Shown piece after piece: positions 1 to 9,307 of a stretch of 33,667 nucleotides of DNA. A model generated the notes under the pieces. The model did no database searches and was not told where the DNA came from. It saw only the letters and a list, made by a program, of their open reading frames with translations. A program made the translations under genes and the position numbers. Origin of the DNA: Synechococcales cyanobacterium CRU_2_2 (GTDB lineage: Bacteria; Cyanobacteriota; Cyanobacteriia; PCC-9006; JAAUQQ01); contig JAAUOP010000044.1 in the NCBI GenBank assembly GCA_012034805.1, positions 1 through 33,667 of the forward strand, in the 5' to 3' direction. Position 1 is the stretch's first letter. Each line of letters begins with the position of its first letter.

Positions 1-315
1 GCGACCGCCCGCCACCGCCACCGCCGCCGCCGACCGAAGGAGGCCACCGCCACCACCGCCGCCACCGCGATTTTCGCGAGGGCGGGCTTTGTTGACGCGA
101 ATGTCACGACCCATCCACTCAGCACCGTCTAGCGCTTCGATGGCAGCTGCTTCTTCCTCATCAGAACTCATTTCCACAAAGCCGAAGCCACGCTTGCGGC
201 CAGTTTCCCGGTCGGTAGGCAATTGGACGCGCTTAACAGTACCGTACTCGGCGAAAACTTCAGTCAAATCCTGTTCCGACGCGTCGAAGGAAAGGTTACC
301 GATATAGATGGACAT
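1..315 (-). CDS. RRM-type RNA-binding protein (C-terminus beyond window edge)
   Basis: Single-RRM RNA-binding protein of the cyanobacterial Rbp type. In cyanobacteria these bind mRNA; several are cold-induced or help localise transcripts. The ATG at 313-315 opens directly into an RNP2 motif (IYIGNL, residues 3-8). RNP1 (KRGFGFVEM) follows near residues 42-50 and a glycine-rich tail starts near residue 83. The frame is open to base 1, so the 3' end is missing. Oddity: after eight glycines the frame reads LLRS and then Ala/Val repeats. Shifting by one base near 28-33 restores a glycine run, so a lost base in this GC-rich stretch is possible. RRM assignment is firm; the specific paralogue is not. 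Confidence 0.9.
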   Translation of the reverse strand, partial: MSIYIGNLSFDASEQDLTEVFAEYGTVKRVQLPTDRETGRKRGFGFVEMSSDEEEAAAIEALDGAEWMGRDIRVNKARPRENRGGGGGGGGLLRSAAAVAVAGGR

Positions 316-450
316 TATGTGGGTTTCTCCCCAAAATCAAGAACGAATGGTGCAAAGAGGTGGATTTCAGAGAGGAACCGGCAAACTAAAACGTGAAAAA
401 CCCGTCGATACCAGGAACAATCGCTACAACCGAAAACTCATCTCAATCGT

Positions 451-478
451 ATTTTAGCACCGTTCGTTGAATTGGGAA
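451..478 (-). promoter_or_regulatory. candidate promoter of the RRM gene
   Basis: On the minus strand a TAAAAT -10 (451-456) lies 16 bases from a weak -35, TTCCCA (473-478). This leaves a 5' leader of about 130 bases before the ATG. Long leaders are known for cyanobacterial cold-regulated rbp genes. The -35 is poor, so this is tentative. Confidence 0.3.
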
Positions 479-570
479 CTGCCCGACGGCGAAGCCTTTG
501 GGTTGGAGCTGAATCGGAGGCCACTCGGTGCTCCCTAGCCAATTAATCCTCCAATCCTCAAGTCGCTTGT

Positions 571-1374
571 CTAGCGAAGGGCAGTTTCTGGCTGACGGGC
601 CGGTTGCGCGGACCCACTGGGTTCAAATAGGGCAAGGTAGAGCCAGCCAGCGGCGATCGCCCCCGCAATTGGAGCCACCCAAAACAGCCAAAGCTGCGCC
701 ATCAGCTCCACGCGGCCTAACAATCCCACAATCAATGCAGGCCCAGTGCTTCTGGCTGGATTGACCGACGTGTTGGTCACCGGAATTGAGATCAAGTGAA
801 TTAAGGTCAGCACCAAGCCGATACCTAAGGGCGCAAATCCCTTCGGCGCGCGCCGATCGGTCGAGCCCAGAATGACCAACATAAAAAAGAAGGTCAACAC
901 CGCTTCTATTAGCAAACAGGCGAGCAAACCATAGCCCTGGGGCGAGTGAGTCCCAAAGCCGTTGGTCGCCATAGGGTTGCTGCCGGTGAGACCATAGCCG
1001 GTTTTGCCGGAGGCGATTAAATAGATAAAGGCGGTGCTGCTGACAGCGCCAATCACCTGTGCCGCAATGTAGGGGCCCAGCTCCCGACCGGGAAATCGCT
1101 TACAGGCCCAAAGTCCAAAACTGACGGCGGGGTTGAGATGGCATCCGGAAATATGACCGATTGCAAAGGCCATACTTAATACCGATAGACCAAAGGCGAT
1201 CGAAACCCCAACCGTCCCGATTCCGAGTGCAGCAGTGGCCTGGGCTGCAGTATCCGATGCAGTCTGGGTATTTAGCTCGGTATAAGCAGCAGCAATAACA
1301 GCACTGCCCACCCCTCCTAACACCAACCAAAACGTGCCCAAAAATTCCGCGACACACCGTTTTAAGAGTGACAT
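571..1374 (-). CDS. aqpZ: aquaporin Z-type water channel
   Basis: MIP-family membrane channel of 267 residues, expected to conduct water across the plasma membrane. Both half-helix signatures are present: NPAVS after GHISGCHL, and NPARS after TNTSV. The residues matching the AqpZ selectivity filter are all there: Phe in MAFAIGH, His in LTLIHLIS, Thr in PVTNTS and Arg of NPAR. This favours a water channel over a glycerol facilitator. The ATG at 1372-1374 has GAGGT about four bases upstream; an open extension of 13 residues upstream has no support. Two features lengthen it relative to E. coli AqpZ: a polar insert (about residues 34-47) between the first two helices and a Pro/Ala-rich tail. It appears to stand alone. 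Confidence 0.95.
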   Translation of the reverse strand: MSLLKRCVAEFLGTFWLVLGGVGSAVIAAAYTELNTQTASDTAAQATAALGIGTVGVSIAFGLSVLSMAFAIGHISGCHLNPAVSFGLWACKRFPGRELGPYIAAQVIGAVSSTAFIYLIASGKTGYGLTGSNPMATNGFGTHSPQGYGLLACLLIEAVLTFFFMLVILGSTDRRAPKGFAPLGIGLVLTLIHLISIPVTNTSVNPARSTGPALIVGLLGRVELMAQLWLFWVAPIAGAIAAGWLYLALFEPSGSAQPARQPETALR

Positions 1375-1492
1375 TTTTACCTCTGGTTTAGAGTCGAAAA
1401 AGACCAAGAACATGGCAATCTGGCGCTCACTTTATCTGAATTGCTCGCGAGGTCGCCGCAGTTTCCTTACTTCTTAACCATTGGGCTTCTTT

Positions 1493-1526
1493 GTCTTTGA
1501 GCACACAACGTCTTTGAGCACACAAC
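1493..1526. repeat. tandem repeat, 17-bp unit x2, in the 1375-1755 gap
   Basis: GTCTTTGAGCACACAAC is present twice head to tail (1493-1509, 1510-1526). The rest of the gap between aqpZ and ftsH shows no convincing gene; short open frames there lack recognisable protein character. A HIP1 site lies near 1665. Confidence 0.8.
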
Positions 1527-1755
1527 CGGACGAGCGCAGTTCACTACGGCTTCCATGGCGCTACGGCAAACCCAACTCAAGGGGTGTAACGACCGAACAG
1601 CAAGAGCTTTTGCCTTCGGTAAACCCTCAAAATAGTGTTGTAACCTCATCTGTCGGCGTGGCGGCGATCGCCCAATACTAGGGGTGTGAGAAGTCCGACG
1701 GTGAACGGACAAACAGTTCCCGGCTTCTAACAGTTCCTCTACCTTTTTCCCACCC

Positions 1756-3572
1756 ATGAAAACGGCAACCCGTTCACAGTCGGCCTACAAAACCTTTGTG
1801 GAGCAAGTCCAAACAAGCCAAGTGCAGCAAGCTCTGCTCAAGCCCGATCGCATTGACTATCAGCTCAAGTCCGAACTGGGCGGTCAGTTGTTTTATGCAG
1901 CGTTTGGTGGCGATCGCACCACATTGCAGCAGCTGCTCACCACCCACAATGTCCCTTTTGTCATCCAAGAACTTGGCCCGACACCCGGCAACGATCTGGC
2001 CGGCCTCGCGACCCTGGCGCTGTCGGCGGGAATGCTGGTGGGTGCCTTTGCTTGGCTGACCAAATTAGCCGAAAATGACGGGGCGGGCAGTGGCTTGGGA
2101 AGCGGCTTCGGTGGTGGACTCAATGGCATGGGCCTCGGCAAGAGCAAGGCGCGGGTTTATGATCCTCGCAAGGCAGACAACAAAGCGGGCGTTCGATTCG
2201 CCGATGTGGCCGGTGTGGACGAAGCCAAACAGGAGCTGCAAGAAGTCGTGGACTTTTTGCAAAATGGCGAGAAGTACCGCAAAATTGGCGCAAAAATTCC
2301 CAAGGGTGTGTTGCTAGTGGGGCCTCCGGGAACGGGTAAGACATTGCTAGCGAAGGCGATCGCAGGCGAAGCCGGGGTTCCGTTCATCAGCATGGCAGCG
2401 TCTGAATTTGTTGAAGTTTATGTCGGCGTAGGTGCCTCCCGCGTACGCGATTTGTTCCAAAAGGCCAAGCGCCAAGCGCCCTGCATTATCTTTATTGATG
2501 AACTCGATGCCATCGGCAAGTCGCGCGGCAATGGCAACTTGAATGGCAACGACGAGCGCGAACAAACCCTCAACCAACTGTTGACGGAAATGGATGGGTT
2601 TGATGGCAATGATGGCGTCCTACTTGTGGCAGCAACCAATCGCCCTGAAATTTTGGATCCGGCACTGTTGCGGCCCGGTCGCTTTGACCGGCAGGTGGTG
2701 GTCGATCGCCCGGACAAAAGCGGTCGCGATGCGATCTTGCGGGTGCACGTCCAGGGCGTGAGCCTGGGCGAGGATGTGGACTTGGGCGCGATCGCCACCC
2801 AAACTGCCGGGTTTTCTGGCGCAGATCTGGCTAACTTGACCAACGAAGCCGCACTGATGGCAGCTCGCCACAATCGCGAAGCCGTGCTGATGGCGGACTT
2901 TGCCGAGGCCTTTGAGCGGGTCGTGGCGGGTTTGGAGAAGCGATCGCGAGTTCTGTCGGCGGTCGAGCGCAAAACCGTGGCCTACCACGAAGTCGGCCAT
3001 GCTTTGGTCGGTGCACTGATGCCGGGTGGCAGCAAGGTCTCGAAAATCTCGATTGTCCCCCGTGGCATGGGGCCTTGGGCTACACGATGCAAACGCCAGA
3101 AGAAGACCGCTTCTTGATGTTAGAAGATGAGTTGCGCGGTCGGATTGCGACATTATTGGGCGGGCGTTCTGCGGAAGAAATTGTCTTTGGCAAGGTCTCG
3201 ACCGGAGCCAGTGATGATATTCAAAAGGCAACGGATCTGGCAGAGCGAGCGGTAACGCAATACGGCATGAGTCAGACTCTGGGGCCGATCGCCTTTGAAA
3301 AAAACCAGGCTCAGTTCCTCGGTGGTAGCAGCAATCGTCGCGCCATCAGCGATGAGGTGGCCGCAGAAATCGATCGCCAAGTGAAACAAACCATCGGCAA
3401 TGCCCACGACCTGGCGGTGGAAATCTTGCAGCTCAACCGCGAGTTGTTGGAGTTGACAACCCAAACCCTGCTGGAAACAGAGGTATTGGAAGGGGAGACC
3501 CTGGCAGCGATTTTGGCCCAAGTGCAAGTGCCTGAGGCGATGGCCGCTGGGTTGCTCAATTCGGGTTGCTGA
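1756..3572 (+). CDS. ftsH: FtsH-family AAA+ zinc metalloprotease, one-base frameshift
   Basis: ATP-dependent membrane protease. Frame 1 runs 1756-3117 and a second frame completes the protein to 3572. Adding one G to the run at 3069-3072 gives a 605-residue protein reading RGMGALGYT, as in the family. Order: periplasm-like domain (1-75), one hydrophobic segment (about 80-103), AAA+ domain with Walker A GPPGTGKT, Walker [12 protein letters not shown] and SRH with [10 protein letters not shown], then zinc motif HEVGH and the later Asp in [14 protein letters not shown]. The sequence looks most like cyanobacterial FtsH4. Oddity: the usual first membrane helix is absent. The ATG follows an in-frame stop at 1702-1704 and no hydrophobic stretch lies upstream. 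The frameshift falls just after the HEXXH motif, so the unshifted product would lack a complete protease domain. Confidence 0.9.
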
Positions 3573-3638
3573 TTGCCTCTGAGCATGAACAATCGCTGGA
3601 CGGGCGCGGCTCGTCCACGCTCGTCCCTCGCCGGGGAA

Positions 3639-4789
3639 TTAGCCCGCCATCAGTTTGAGCAAGAGAATCAGGCCGATGGTGCCCAGCACCGCCAGAATCA
3701 CCAGGGCGATTTTGAGTTTGCTGTAGGGCGATCGCCCAACACTTCACCGGTCTGGGCATTGACCACCACTTGGTACTGTTTGTTCTGGTAGCAGTAGGCC
3801 GAAATCCACACCGGCAGCAAAATGTGCTTGAACGTCCTCTGACTGTAAGCCGTATCAATCGAATCAACGCGCTGCTCATCGCCGCCAATGTCCGACTCCA
3901 CATCCTGGCGAATCTGGGGTTTCATCAGGTCTTGGGCGATCGCAAACCCCTGTTTGAGATCCACCTCGTAACGCTGCACTTTGAAACCAGCCAGGTAGGA
4001 CGCTTGGTAAGGTACCAGGTGCTCCAGAGGCCAGGGCTCCAACTCCTGCAGGGACTTCGGCGCGATTGCATCCCCCACCCCCGGCACCAGTAGATCATCA
4101 AAAAAGCGGCTCACCCGACCGCTGGCGTCACGCCAGCGCGTCTGACGTTCCTCGTAATTCTCCGTCACCTGCTCACCGGCGGAATTTGTGACGGTGCGGG
4201 TCTTTGTTTCGTAGTAATAGTCGCCGCGATCGCCCGTGTACCGGCTCTCTGTCTGGGCATCGTAGGTCCAAAAGGGCAGATAAACTCCCTGGAGCTGTTC
4301 CGGCTGAGCGAGCGCCTTCAAGGCATTGGGAGCAAACCAGCGACTGGCCAACCAAGTTTGGATCGAGGCGTGGCAATCGCGCTTGCCGATGCGAAAGGGC
4401 AAAACATACTCCGGCATGACCAGCGGGTGAGCCGCTTGGGGCTCCGCCACAATACTCGTGCCGCAAAAGGGACAATTGCCCGCCGTCTGCGGCGGATCAA
4501 AGGTCAAGTTGGCTTGACAACCGCTGCACTGCACCTCCAGAGCCGTGGTAGACAGCGCCGCCATTTGGGTGTTCTGAACCGCAAAGGTTTGGTAGTCTCG
4601 CTCCTGAACAGCGGCGTGCTCTCGCGTCGTATGGAGCGTTGTACTGGGGGTCGTCGCTGGGGCATGGGGGTTTTCCTGGTGGCCACAATAGGGACAAACT
4701 AGGGCCGCTAGGCTGGGGCGAAATTCCATCGAAGCGCCGCATTGAGTGCAGGGAAACTGCTGCTGTTTGGCGGGAGTGGCTGAAATCAT
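3639..4789 (-). CDS. double zinc-ribbon membrane protein (YdjG-like), one-base frameshift
   Basis: Two CxxC...CxxC zinc ribbons lie near the N-terminus (CTQCG/CPYCG and CSGCQ/CPFCG). A conserved central region follows with YLPFWTYDA, then LLPVWISAYCY and the ending NAQTGEVLGDRP. As read, the frame stops at 3698 after GDRPTANSKSPW. Adding one base to the GGG at 3726-3728 instead gives GDRP-YSKLKIALVILAVL, a C-terminal membrane helix ending at 3639 (383 residues), as expected for this family. Start chosen: ATG 4787-4789, just before the first ribbon; an upstream TTG adds 19 residues. Bacillus YdjG is a related protein encoded with an SPFH protein (YdjI), and the gene upstream here is also SPFH. 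The pair probably forms a membrane-stress or membrane-organisation unit; the biochemical role is unknown. Confidence 0.8.
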
Positions 4790-4858
4790 GCTGGAATCTG
4801 TTGGGATTATGCTGGGAGCTGTTGGGATTGGGTCTTCGAAAAGCAAGTCCGTTGCCCA

Positions 4859-6024
4859 TCAGTCCTGGACGATCGTCGGCATGGCGATCGCGTCAGGCCC
4901 CATGCCTGGGGGCGGAGCATCTTGGAACAACACGGCCAGCTCTGGCAATTCTGCCGCTACGACCCAGCCCGCCATACCTGCCTTCCAGGCGAGGGTCTCG
5001 CGGACAATCGGTTGAGTTCGCAACTGATCTAAGCGAAATGGCCCCGCTTGCTGACCCTCGAGGGCCACATACCATTCCGCAGCTTGGGTCGGCAGGGGCG
5101 GCGGGACCATCGTCGGGGTGGCAGCCGCTGGGGCTGTTACGGGTTGGGTCATGGCGGGCTGGGTCTGCCCCGAATGCACCTGCAGGTTATTCATCAGCTG
5201 CTGCCCCATGGCGATGCCCACACCAAAGTCTAGGGCCGGGTTACCGCCGCCGCTTTTGGCTGACGCTTCCACTGCATTGGCGGCCTGGAACTGGCTATAG
5301 TCCTGCATGTTGCCCAGCAAATTCATGGAGCTGCGTTTATCGAGGGCCGCTTCCACTTCCGCAGGCAAGGACACATTCGCCACCAGAATCTGGGTAAGTT
5401 CTAGGCCAAAGGCCGCAATTTGAGGCTGAATCCCATCGCGAAGCTGGTTGCCCATGTCTTGGTAGTGGGCCGCAAAATCGAGGAGGGGAATGCGGGCCTG
5501 ACCAAACCAAGTCGCAAAGGCAGTGACGATAGTGTTGCGAATTTGCTCGCTCATCTCATCAACCTGGAACAGTCCATCGGTACTGACCAGCTCCTGGAGC
5601 AGCAGCGTTGGATCTTGGACCCGTACATGGTAGGTGCCAAAGGCACGTACGCGCACTGGGCCTAATTCGGCATCGCGCACAGTGATAGGATTAGCGGTTC
5701 CCCACTTGAGGTCGGTAAAGACCTTGGTGTTGAAGAAGTAAACTTCCGCTTTGAACAGCGAGTTGAACGCGTAGGGCCAGCTGTTGAGCGTGGCCAGTAG
5801 GGGCAGGTTTTGGGTACTCAGCTGATACATACCGGGCTGAAACACATCTGCCACCTGGCCTTCGTTGACGAAGACGGCGAGCTGGCCGGGGCGCACGGTC
5901 AGCTTTGCCCCATCTTGATTTCGTTTTGGTAGCGCTGAAACCGGTAGGCGATCGTGTCGTTGCTGGGGTCGAGCCATTCAACAATGTCAATGAACTCGTT
6001 GCGAAGCTTGTTGATAATGCCCAT
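4859..6024 (-). CDS. SPFH-domain protein with C-terminal GYF_2 domain, one-base frameshift
   Basis: SPFH (stomatin/prohibitin/flotillin/HflK) protein of the YdjI, 'virion core protein-like' group. The ATG at 6022-6024 gives MGIINKLRNEFIDIVEW..., which dead-ends in NEIKMGQS. The next frame starts at AKLTVRPGQLAVFVNEG. One extra G in the run at 5908-5911 joins them as NEIKMGAKLTV, giving 388 residues. The SPFH core spans about 25-250. A Pro/Ala/Thr-rich linker follows, then a GYF_2 module (EWYVALEGQQAGPF to W..AGMAGWVVA, about 320-370), which probably mediates protein contacts. The zinc-ribbon gene begins 69 bases after its stop, so the two are likely co-transcribed. SPFH proteins are known partners of FtsH proteases, and an ftsH-like gene is close by but on the opposite strand. 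Confidence 0.85.
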
Positions 6025-6203
6025 GGCGCTGTGGTGGTGACGACGGCTGAAGGTCGGGAATTGGGGTAGGTGTCGAGGGGGCTGCGATCGCATCAACCCA
6101 TTGCTTCAAACAGCAACCAACCAGAGTTGCCACGCTCCCAGCATTCCCGATCTATCTATCACGATAACCTCAATCTCTGATGGCCCGCAATGCCCTCACC
6201 GCT

Positions 6204-6821
6204 CTAGCGCAAAGAGCGCTCCATCAGCATTTGGGGCTCAATGATTTCGATGTTTTCGAGGCTTTCTAGGGACTGGAGCTGATTCAGGCTGGCGGCGATC
6301 GACCCAGCTTGCACCCAGGCTCCCTGGGGCGCAAAATCGAGCACCTTGACCGTGGTGTAGCCTGCGGCTTGGAGTTGGGCGGCGCGATCGCGGGCATCGA
6401 CTCCCGCCGCAAACCGCACAAATACCTGTCCTGTGGGCACTGCCGCGAGGCCATTGGAGGTGGCATAGACGGGTGTTACCGGGTCGGCGGGGGTGGGTTC
6501 CATATCACCCTTTTTCACGTCTCCCTTTTTCACATCACCCCTTTTCACATCACCCCTTTTCACATCACCCCTTTTCACATCACCTTTGAAGACCGCGATC
6601 GCCCCGCCTCCATCCGCCGCCATGACAAACTCAGCCCCTGCCGGATCGACGTCGGTGCTGGCATAATGCACCGCATAGTAACCCGCCCGTTGTTTATAGA
6701 CTAGACTGCTCGGACTGCTCGGGCTGCTCGGACTGCTCGGACTGCTCGGACTGGACGCCGCCGTTCGAGAGGGGGAAGCCGGGGCGATCGACGCCGGAAT
6801 GGTCTCTGGATAAATGGACAT
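6204..6821 (-). CDS. standalone subtilase-propeptide-like protein with tandem repeats
   Basis: Protein of 205 residues from ATG 6819-6821; AGGAG lies 12 bases upstream. No signal peptide is evident. The N-terminal third has a Ser/Pro repeat. The middle has GDVKRGDVKRGDVK-type repeats. The C-terminal ~75 residues (QVFVRFAAGVDARDRAAQLQ onward, ending IEIIEPQMLME) align by eye with the pre-catalytic region of the divergent subtilase (LFVKFQGRASAQRCETVM onward, ending VEFCHPELVRE). The segment AEFVMAADGGGAIAVF also resembles the subtilase N-terminus. Standalone I9-like propeptides are known to inhibit or chaperone subtilases, so I infer a regulator of the neighbouring protease. The function is not proven by sequence, and it could be a degenerate subtilase fragment. 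Confidence 0.65.
   Translation of the reverse strand: MSIYPETIPASIAPASPSRTAASSPSSPSSPSSPSSPSSLVYKQRAGYYAVHYASTDVDPAGAEFVMAADGGGAIAVFKGDVKRGDVKRGDVKRGDVKKGDVKKGDMEPTPADPVTPVYATSNGLAAVPTGQVFVRFAAGVDARDRAAQLQAAGYTTVKVLDFAPQGAWVQAGSIAASLNQLQSLESLENIEIIEPQMLMERSLR
6501..6590. repeat. tandem repeat, 15-bp unit x6
   Basis: Six units close to CACATCACCCCTTTT, the central ones identical (6531-6575) and the outer ones diverged. It encodes the GDVKR/GDVKK repeat of the propeptide-like protein on the minus strand. Confidence 0.9.
6705..6749. repeat. tandem repeat, 9-bp unit x5
   Basis: Five units of ACTGCTCGG with one base change in the third. It encodes the Ser-Ser-Pro repeat of the propeptide-like protein on the minus strand. 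Confidence 0.9.
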
Positions 6822-7216
6822 GGCAGCAGGTGTCTCCTGAAGACGAAAAATGCAAGCAAGCGGGAAGCTGAAAGCGGAAACATCCCCTTCTCGATGACGT
6901 CCTAGACCGGAGTGGGGAGCGATCCAGGTGGCCGCCGGCGCGGTTATGTGGGACGGGAGGGCTGCGATCGGCGAAGACGGTGGCGGTGAGAAGAAATGCG
7001 ACATCGGTTTGCAAAGGGTGCAATGAAGCTAGAAATATCAGGGTTCTCCCGAAAACACCAGCCATCTTGTCCCCTGTCCAAAAAACTTTCCCATTCAGCA
7101 GACTCAAGGGGGCTTCATAGACCTGTAAAGATGGTTAACGCCCATCCCCACGAAGCGACCTCTGTATGGCAGTTTGGGGTATCAGTCAAATATTTTATTG
7201 CGCGAGAGGATTGGGA
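6822..7216. other. divergent intergenic region
   Basis: Separates the propeptide-like gene (minus) from the subtilase gene (plus), so it should carry promoters for both. I see no strong -35/-10 pair. An AT-rich patch (CAAATATTTTATTG, near 7186-7200) lies just ahead of the subtilase ribosome site. The minus frame stays open to 7004, but that extension has no family support. Confidence 0.5.
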
Positions 7217-9220
7217 ATGCCGACATACCGATACGGTGGTAAACAGGGGCCAGTGCATGAACTGCTACTCAGTGATGATTTTATGGTGGTTCGAACCCAA
7301 AGTCGCAAGTCCCTGTTTGGGACACAGCCCTATGAAACCGCGCCGATTTCCCATCACTCGCGCAATCTGTTGACCCAGTTTGAATTGGTCAATCAGTTCC
7401 AGACGGCTGGGGTGGAAGTGTTGCGCGCCAAGTCGGCCCAAGGTGGCCTTGCCGCCCGCGACCAAACCCGAGCGGCGCTCAAGTCTGAGAACGAGGTGCA
7501 GTTTGCCGGTCGGGGCTTAATTGAACCCACTTCGCATAGCCCGGTGCTCTACACCGAAAATTTGTTTGTCAAGTTCCAAGGACGGGCGTCGGCCCAACGC
7601 TGTGAGACGGTGATGGCAGAGTATGGGTTGCGGGTGAAGCGATCGCTCGATTTTTCTCGCAATGCCTACTTTGTCTCGGCCCCAGACGACACCGGTCTGG
7701 CAATTTTTGAACTCGCAGAGCGCCTACTCAACGAAACCACAGTCGAATTTTGCCACCCCGAACTGGTGCGCGAAAACCGCCAGCGCCAGCTCAGCTTGCC
7801 CAAGGCCTTTCCCCAACAGTGGCACCTCGAACCCACCACGATCAACGGCACCCGCATTGACGCCAGCGCCAATGTCGCTGCGGCCTGGGCGCTGTCCCAG
7901 GGGGAAGGTCGTGTGATTGCGGTGATCGACGATGGCTTTGACCTTGAGCATGAAGAATTTCGCTCCGTCGGTAAGGTGGTCTTTCCGCGAGACAGCACCC
8001 GCAATACGAACAACCCACGCCCCGGTCGCCAGGATAACCACGGCACCGCCTGTGCTGGGGTCGCCTGCGCCGACGGCAGTGCCGGTGCCACCGGTGTTGC
8101 CCCCCGTGCCACGTTGATGCCGATTCGCTTGGCCTCAGGTTTGGGGTCGATCGCGGAGGCAGAGGCCTTTGCCTGGGCAGTGCGCAACGGAGCCGATGTG
8201 ATTTCTTGCAGCTGGGGCCCACCGGATGGGGTTTGGTTTGATCCCAATGATCCGGGCCACAACCGAGTCGTGCCACTGCCCGATTCCACCCGCCTCGCGA
8301 TCGAATTTGCCGTCACCCAGGGTCGAGGGGGCAAGGGCTGCGTGATTTGTTTTGCGGCGGGCAACGGCAATGAAAGTGTCGAAAACGATGGCTACGCCAG
8401 TTTTGAAAAAGTCATTGCCGTGGCCGCCTGCAATGATCTGGGCACTCGCAGCGCCTACAGCGACATGGGCGAGTCGGTCTGGTGCGCGTTCCCGAGCAAT
8501 AATGGCGATCCCTCCCAGACGGAAGGCATTTGGACAACGGATCGGGCGGGCAATAGCGGTTATAACTGGGGCAGCGATCGCCTCGGCGATCCCATCGGCA
8601 ACTACACCAATTCCTTCGGCGGCACCTCCAGCGCCTGTCCGGGGGTCGCGGGGGTCGCGGCGCTGATTTTGGCGCGCAATCCGGATTTGGGTTGGGAGCA
8701 GGTGCGGGAAGTGCTCAAGCAGAGTTGCGATCGCATCGATGAAGCCAACGGCCAATACGACGAGAATGGCCACAGCCCTTGGTACGGCTATGGCCGAGTC
8801 AACGCGCTCAAAGCCGTGGAGCTGGCCACGCCCAGCCAGCCCAACCCCCTAGTGGTATACCAGGCCATCCAAGACGTGCCGATTCAGGATCTGCGCACGG
8901 CCAGCCTCTCGGTGACCGTGCCAGAGACCAAGCTGATCCAGGCTATCAAGCTCACCGTCAATCTAGAACACACCTACATTGGCGACCTGATCGTGACGCT
9001 GAAATCTCCCGCTGCGCTTGGGATTGCCCCCATCCAGTTGCATAACCGCGAAGGCGGCAGCATGGACAACCTACAAAAAACCTACGACGCAGCCATGGTG
9101 CCAGCGCTGGCCCAGTTTGCGGGCAAAAGCGCCCAAGGGGTCTGGAGCTTGGAAGTTCGGGACTCGGCTCGATGGGATACCGGCGTCCTGCGCAGCTTTG
9201 CGATCGAGCTAGCCCTCTAG
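7217..9220 (+). CDS. S8 subtilisin-like serine protease with C-terminal P domain
   Basis: Subtilase of 667 residues. Start chosen at ATG 7217 (MPTYRYGG), with AGAGG seven bases upstream; an upstream in-frame start adds 17 residues. Catalytic triad: Asp238 in VIAVIDDGFD, His275 in DNHGTACAGV, Ser471 in GGTSSACPG; the oxyanion Asn is in FAAGNGN. The N-terminal ~210 residues form a propeptide-like region. The C-terminal ~120 residues (LSVTVPETKLIQAIKLTVNL ... GVWSLEVRDSARWDTGVLRSF) form a proprotein-convertase P domain. I see no classical signal peptide, so secretion, if any, uses another route. The divergent gene encodes a second copy of the propeptide-like domain. Substrate unknown. Confidence 0.92.
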   Translation: MPTYRYGGKQGPVHELLLSDDFMVVRTQSRKSLFGTQPYETAPISHHSRNLLTQFELVNQFQTAGVEVLRAKSAQGGLAARDQTRAALKSENEVQFAGRGLIEPTSHSPVLYTENLFVKFQGRASAQRCETVMAEYGLRVKRSLDFSRNAYFVSAPDDTGLAIFELAERLLNETTVEFCHPELVRENRQRQLSLPKAFPQQWHLEPTTINGTRIDASANVAAAWALSQGEGRVIAVIDDGFDLEHEEFRSVGKVVFPRDSTRNTNNPRPGRQDNHGTACAGVACADGSAGATGVAPRATLMPIRLASGLGSIAEAEAFAWAVRNGADVISCSWGPPDGVWFDPNDPGHNRVVPLPDSTRLAIEFAVTQGRGGKGCVICFAAGNGNESVENDGYASFEKVIAVAACNDLGTRSAYSDMGESVWCAFPSNNGDPSQTEGIWTTDRAGNSGYNWGSDRLGDPIGNYTNSFGGTSSACPGVAGVAALILARNPDLGWEQVREVLKQSCDRIDEANGQYDENGHSPWYGYGRVNALKAVELATPSQPNPLVVYQAIQDVPIQDLRTASLSVTVPETKLIQAIKLTVNLEHTYIGDLIVTLKSPAALGIAPIQLHNREGGSMDNLQKTYDAAMVPALAQFAGKSAQGVWSLEVRDSARWDTGVLRSFAIELAL

Positions 9221-9258
9221 ACCGGGTCAAGCGACGGTTTCTCAGCTCCTTAGCCTTG

Positions 9259-9287
9259 CGAACCGCTGTCTTCTAGACGGCGGTTCG
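9259..9287. terminator. hairpin between convergent genes
   Basis: A 12-bp stem (9259-9270 with 9276-9287), one wobble pair and a 5-base TTCTA loop. It lies between the subtilase stop and the stop of the convergent methyltransferase gene. No T-tract follows on either side, so it is a weak intrinsic terminator or an RNA end-stabilising structure. Confidence 0.5.
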
Positions 9288-9307
9288 GAGGTCGGGGCAG
9301 TGAAAAG

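Noticed and set aside
1481..1681. 66-codon open frame on the plus strand between aqpZ and ftsH
   Set aside because: It includes a tandem repeat and HIP1 sequence, has no ribosome site and no protein-like character.
6822..7004. Longer N-terminus for the propeptide-like protein
   Set aside because: The open extension is Pro/His-rich with no family similarity, and AGGAG is placed for the ATG at 6821.
7285..7300. tRNA T-arm-like sequence GGTTCGAACC
   Set aside because: It lies inside the subtilase coding frame and no cloverleaf can be drawn around it.
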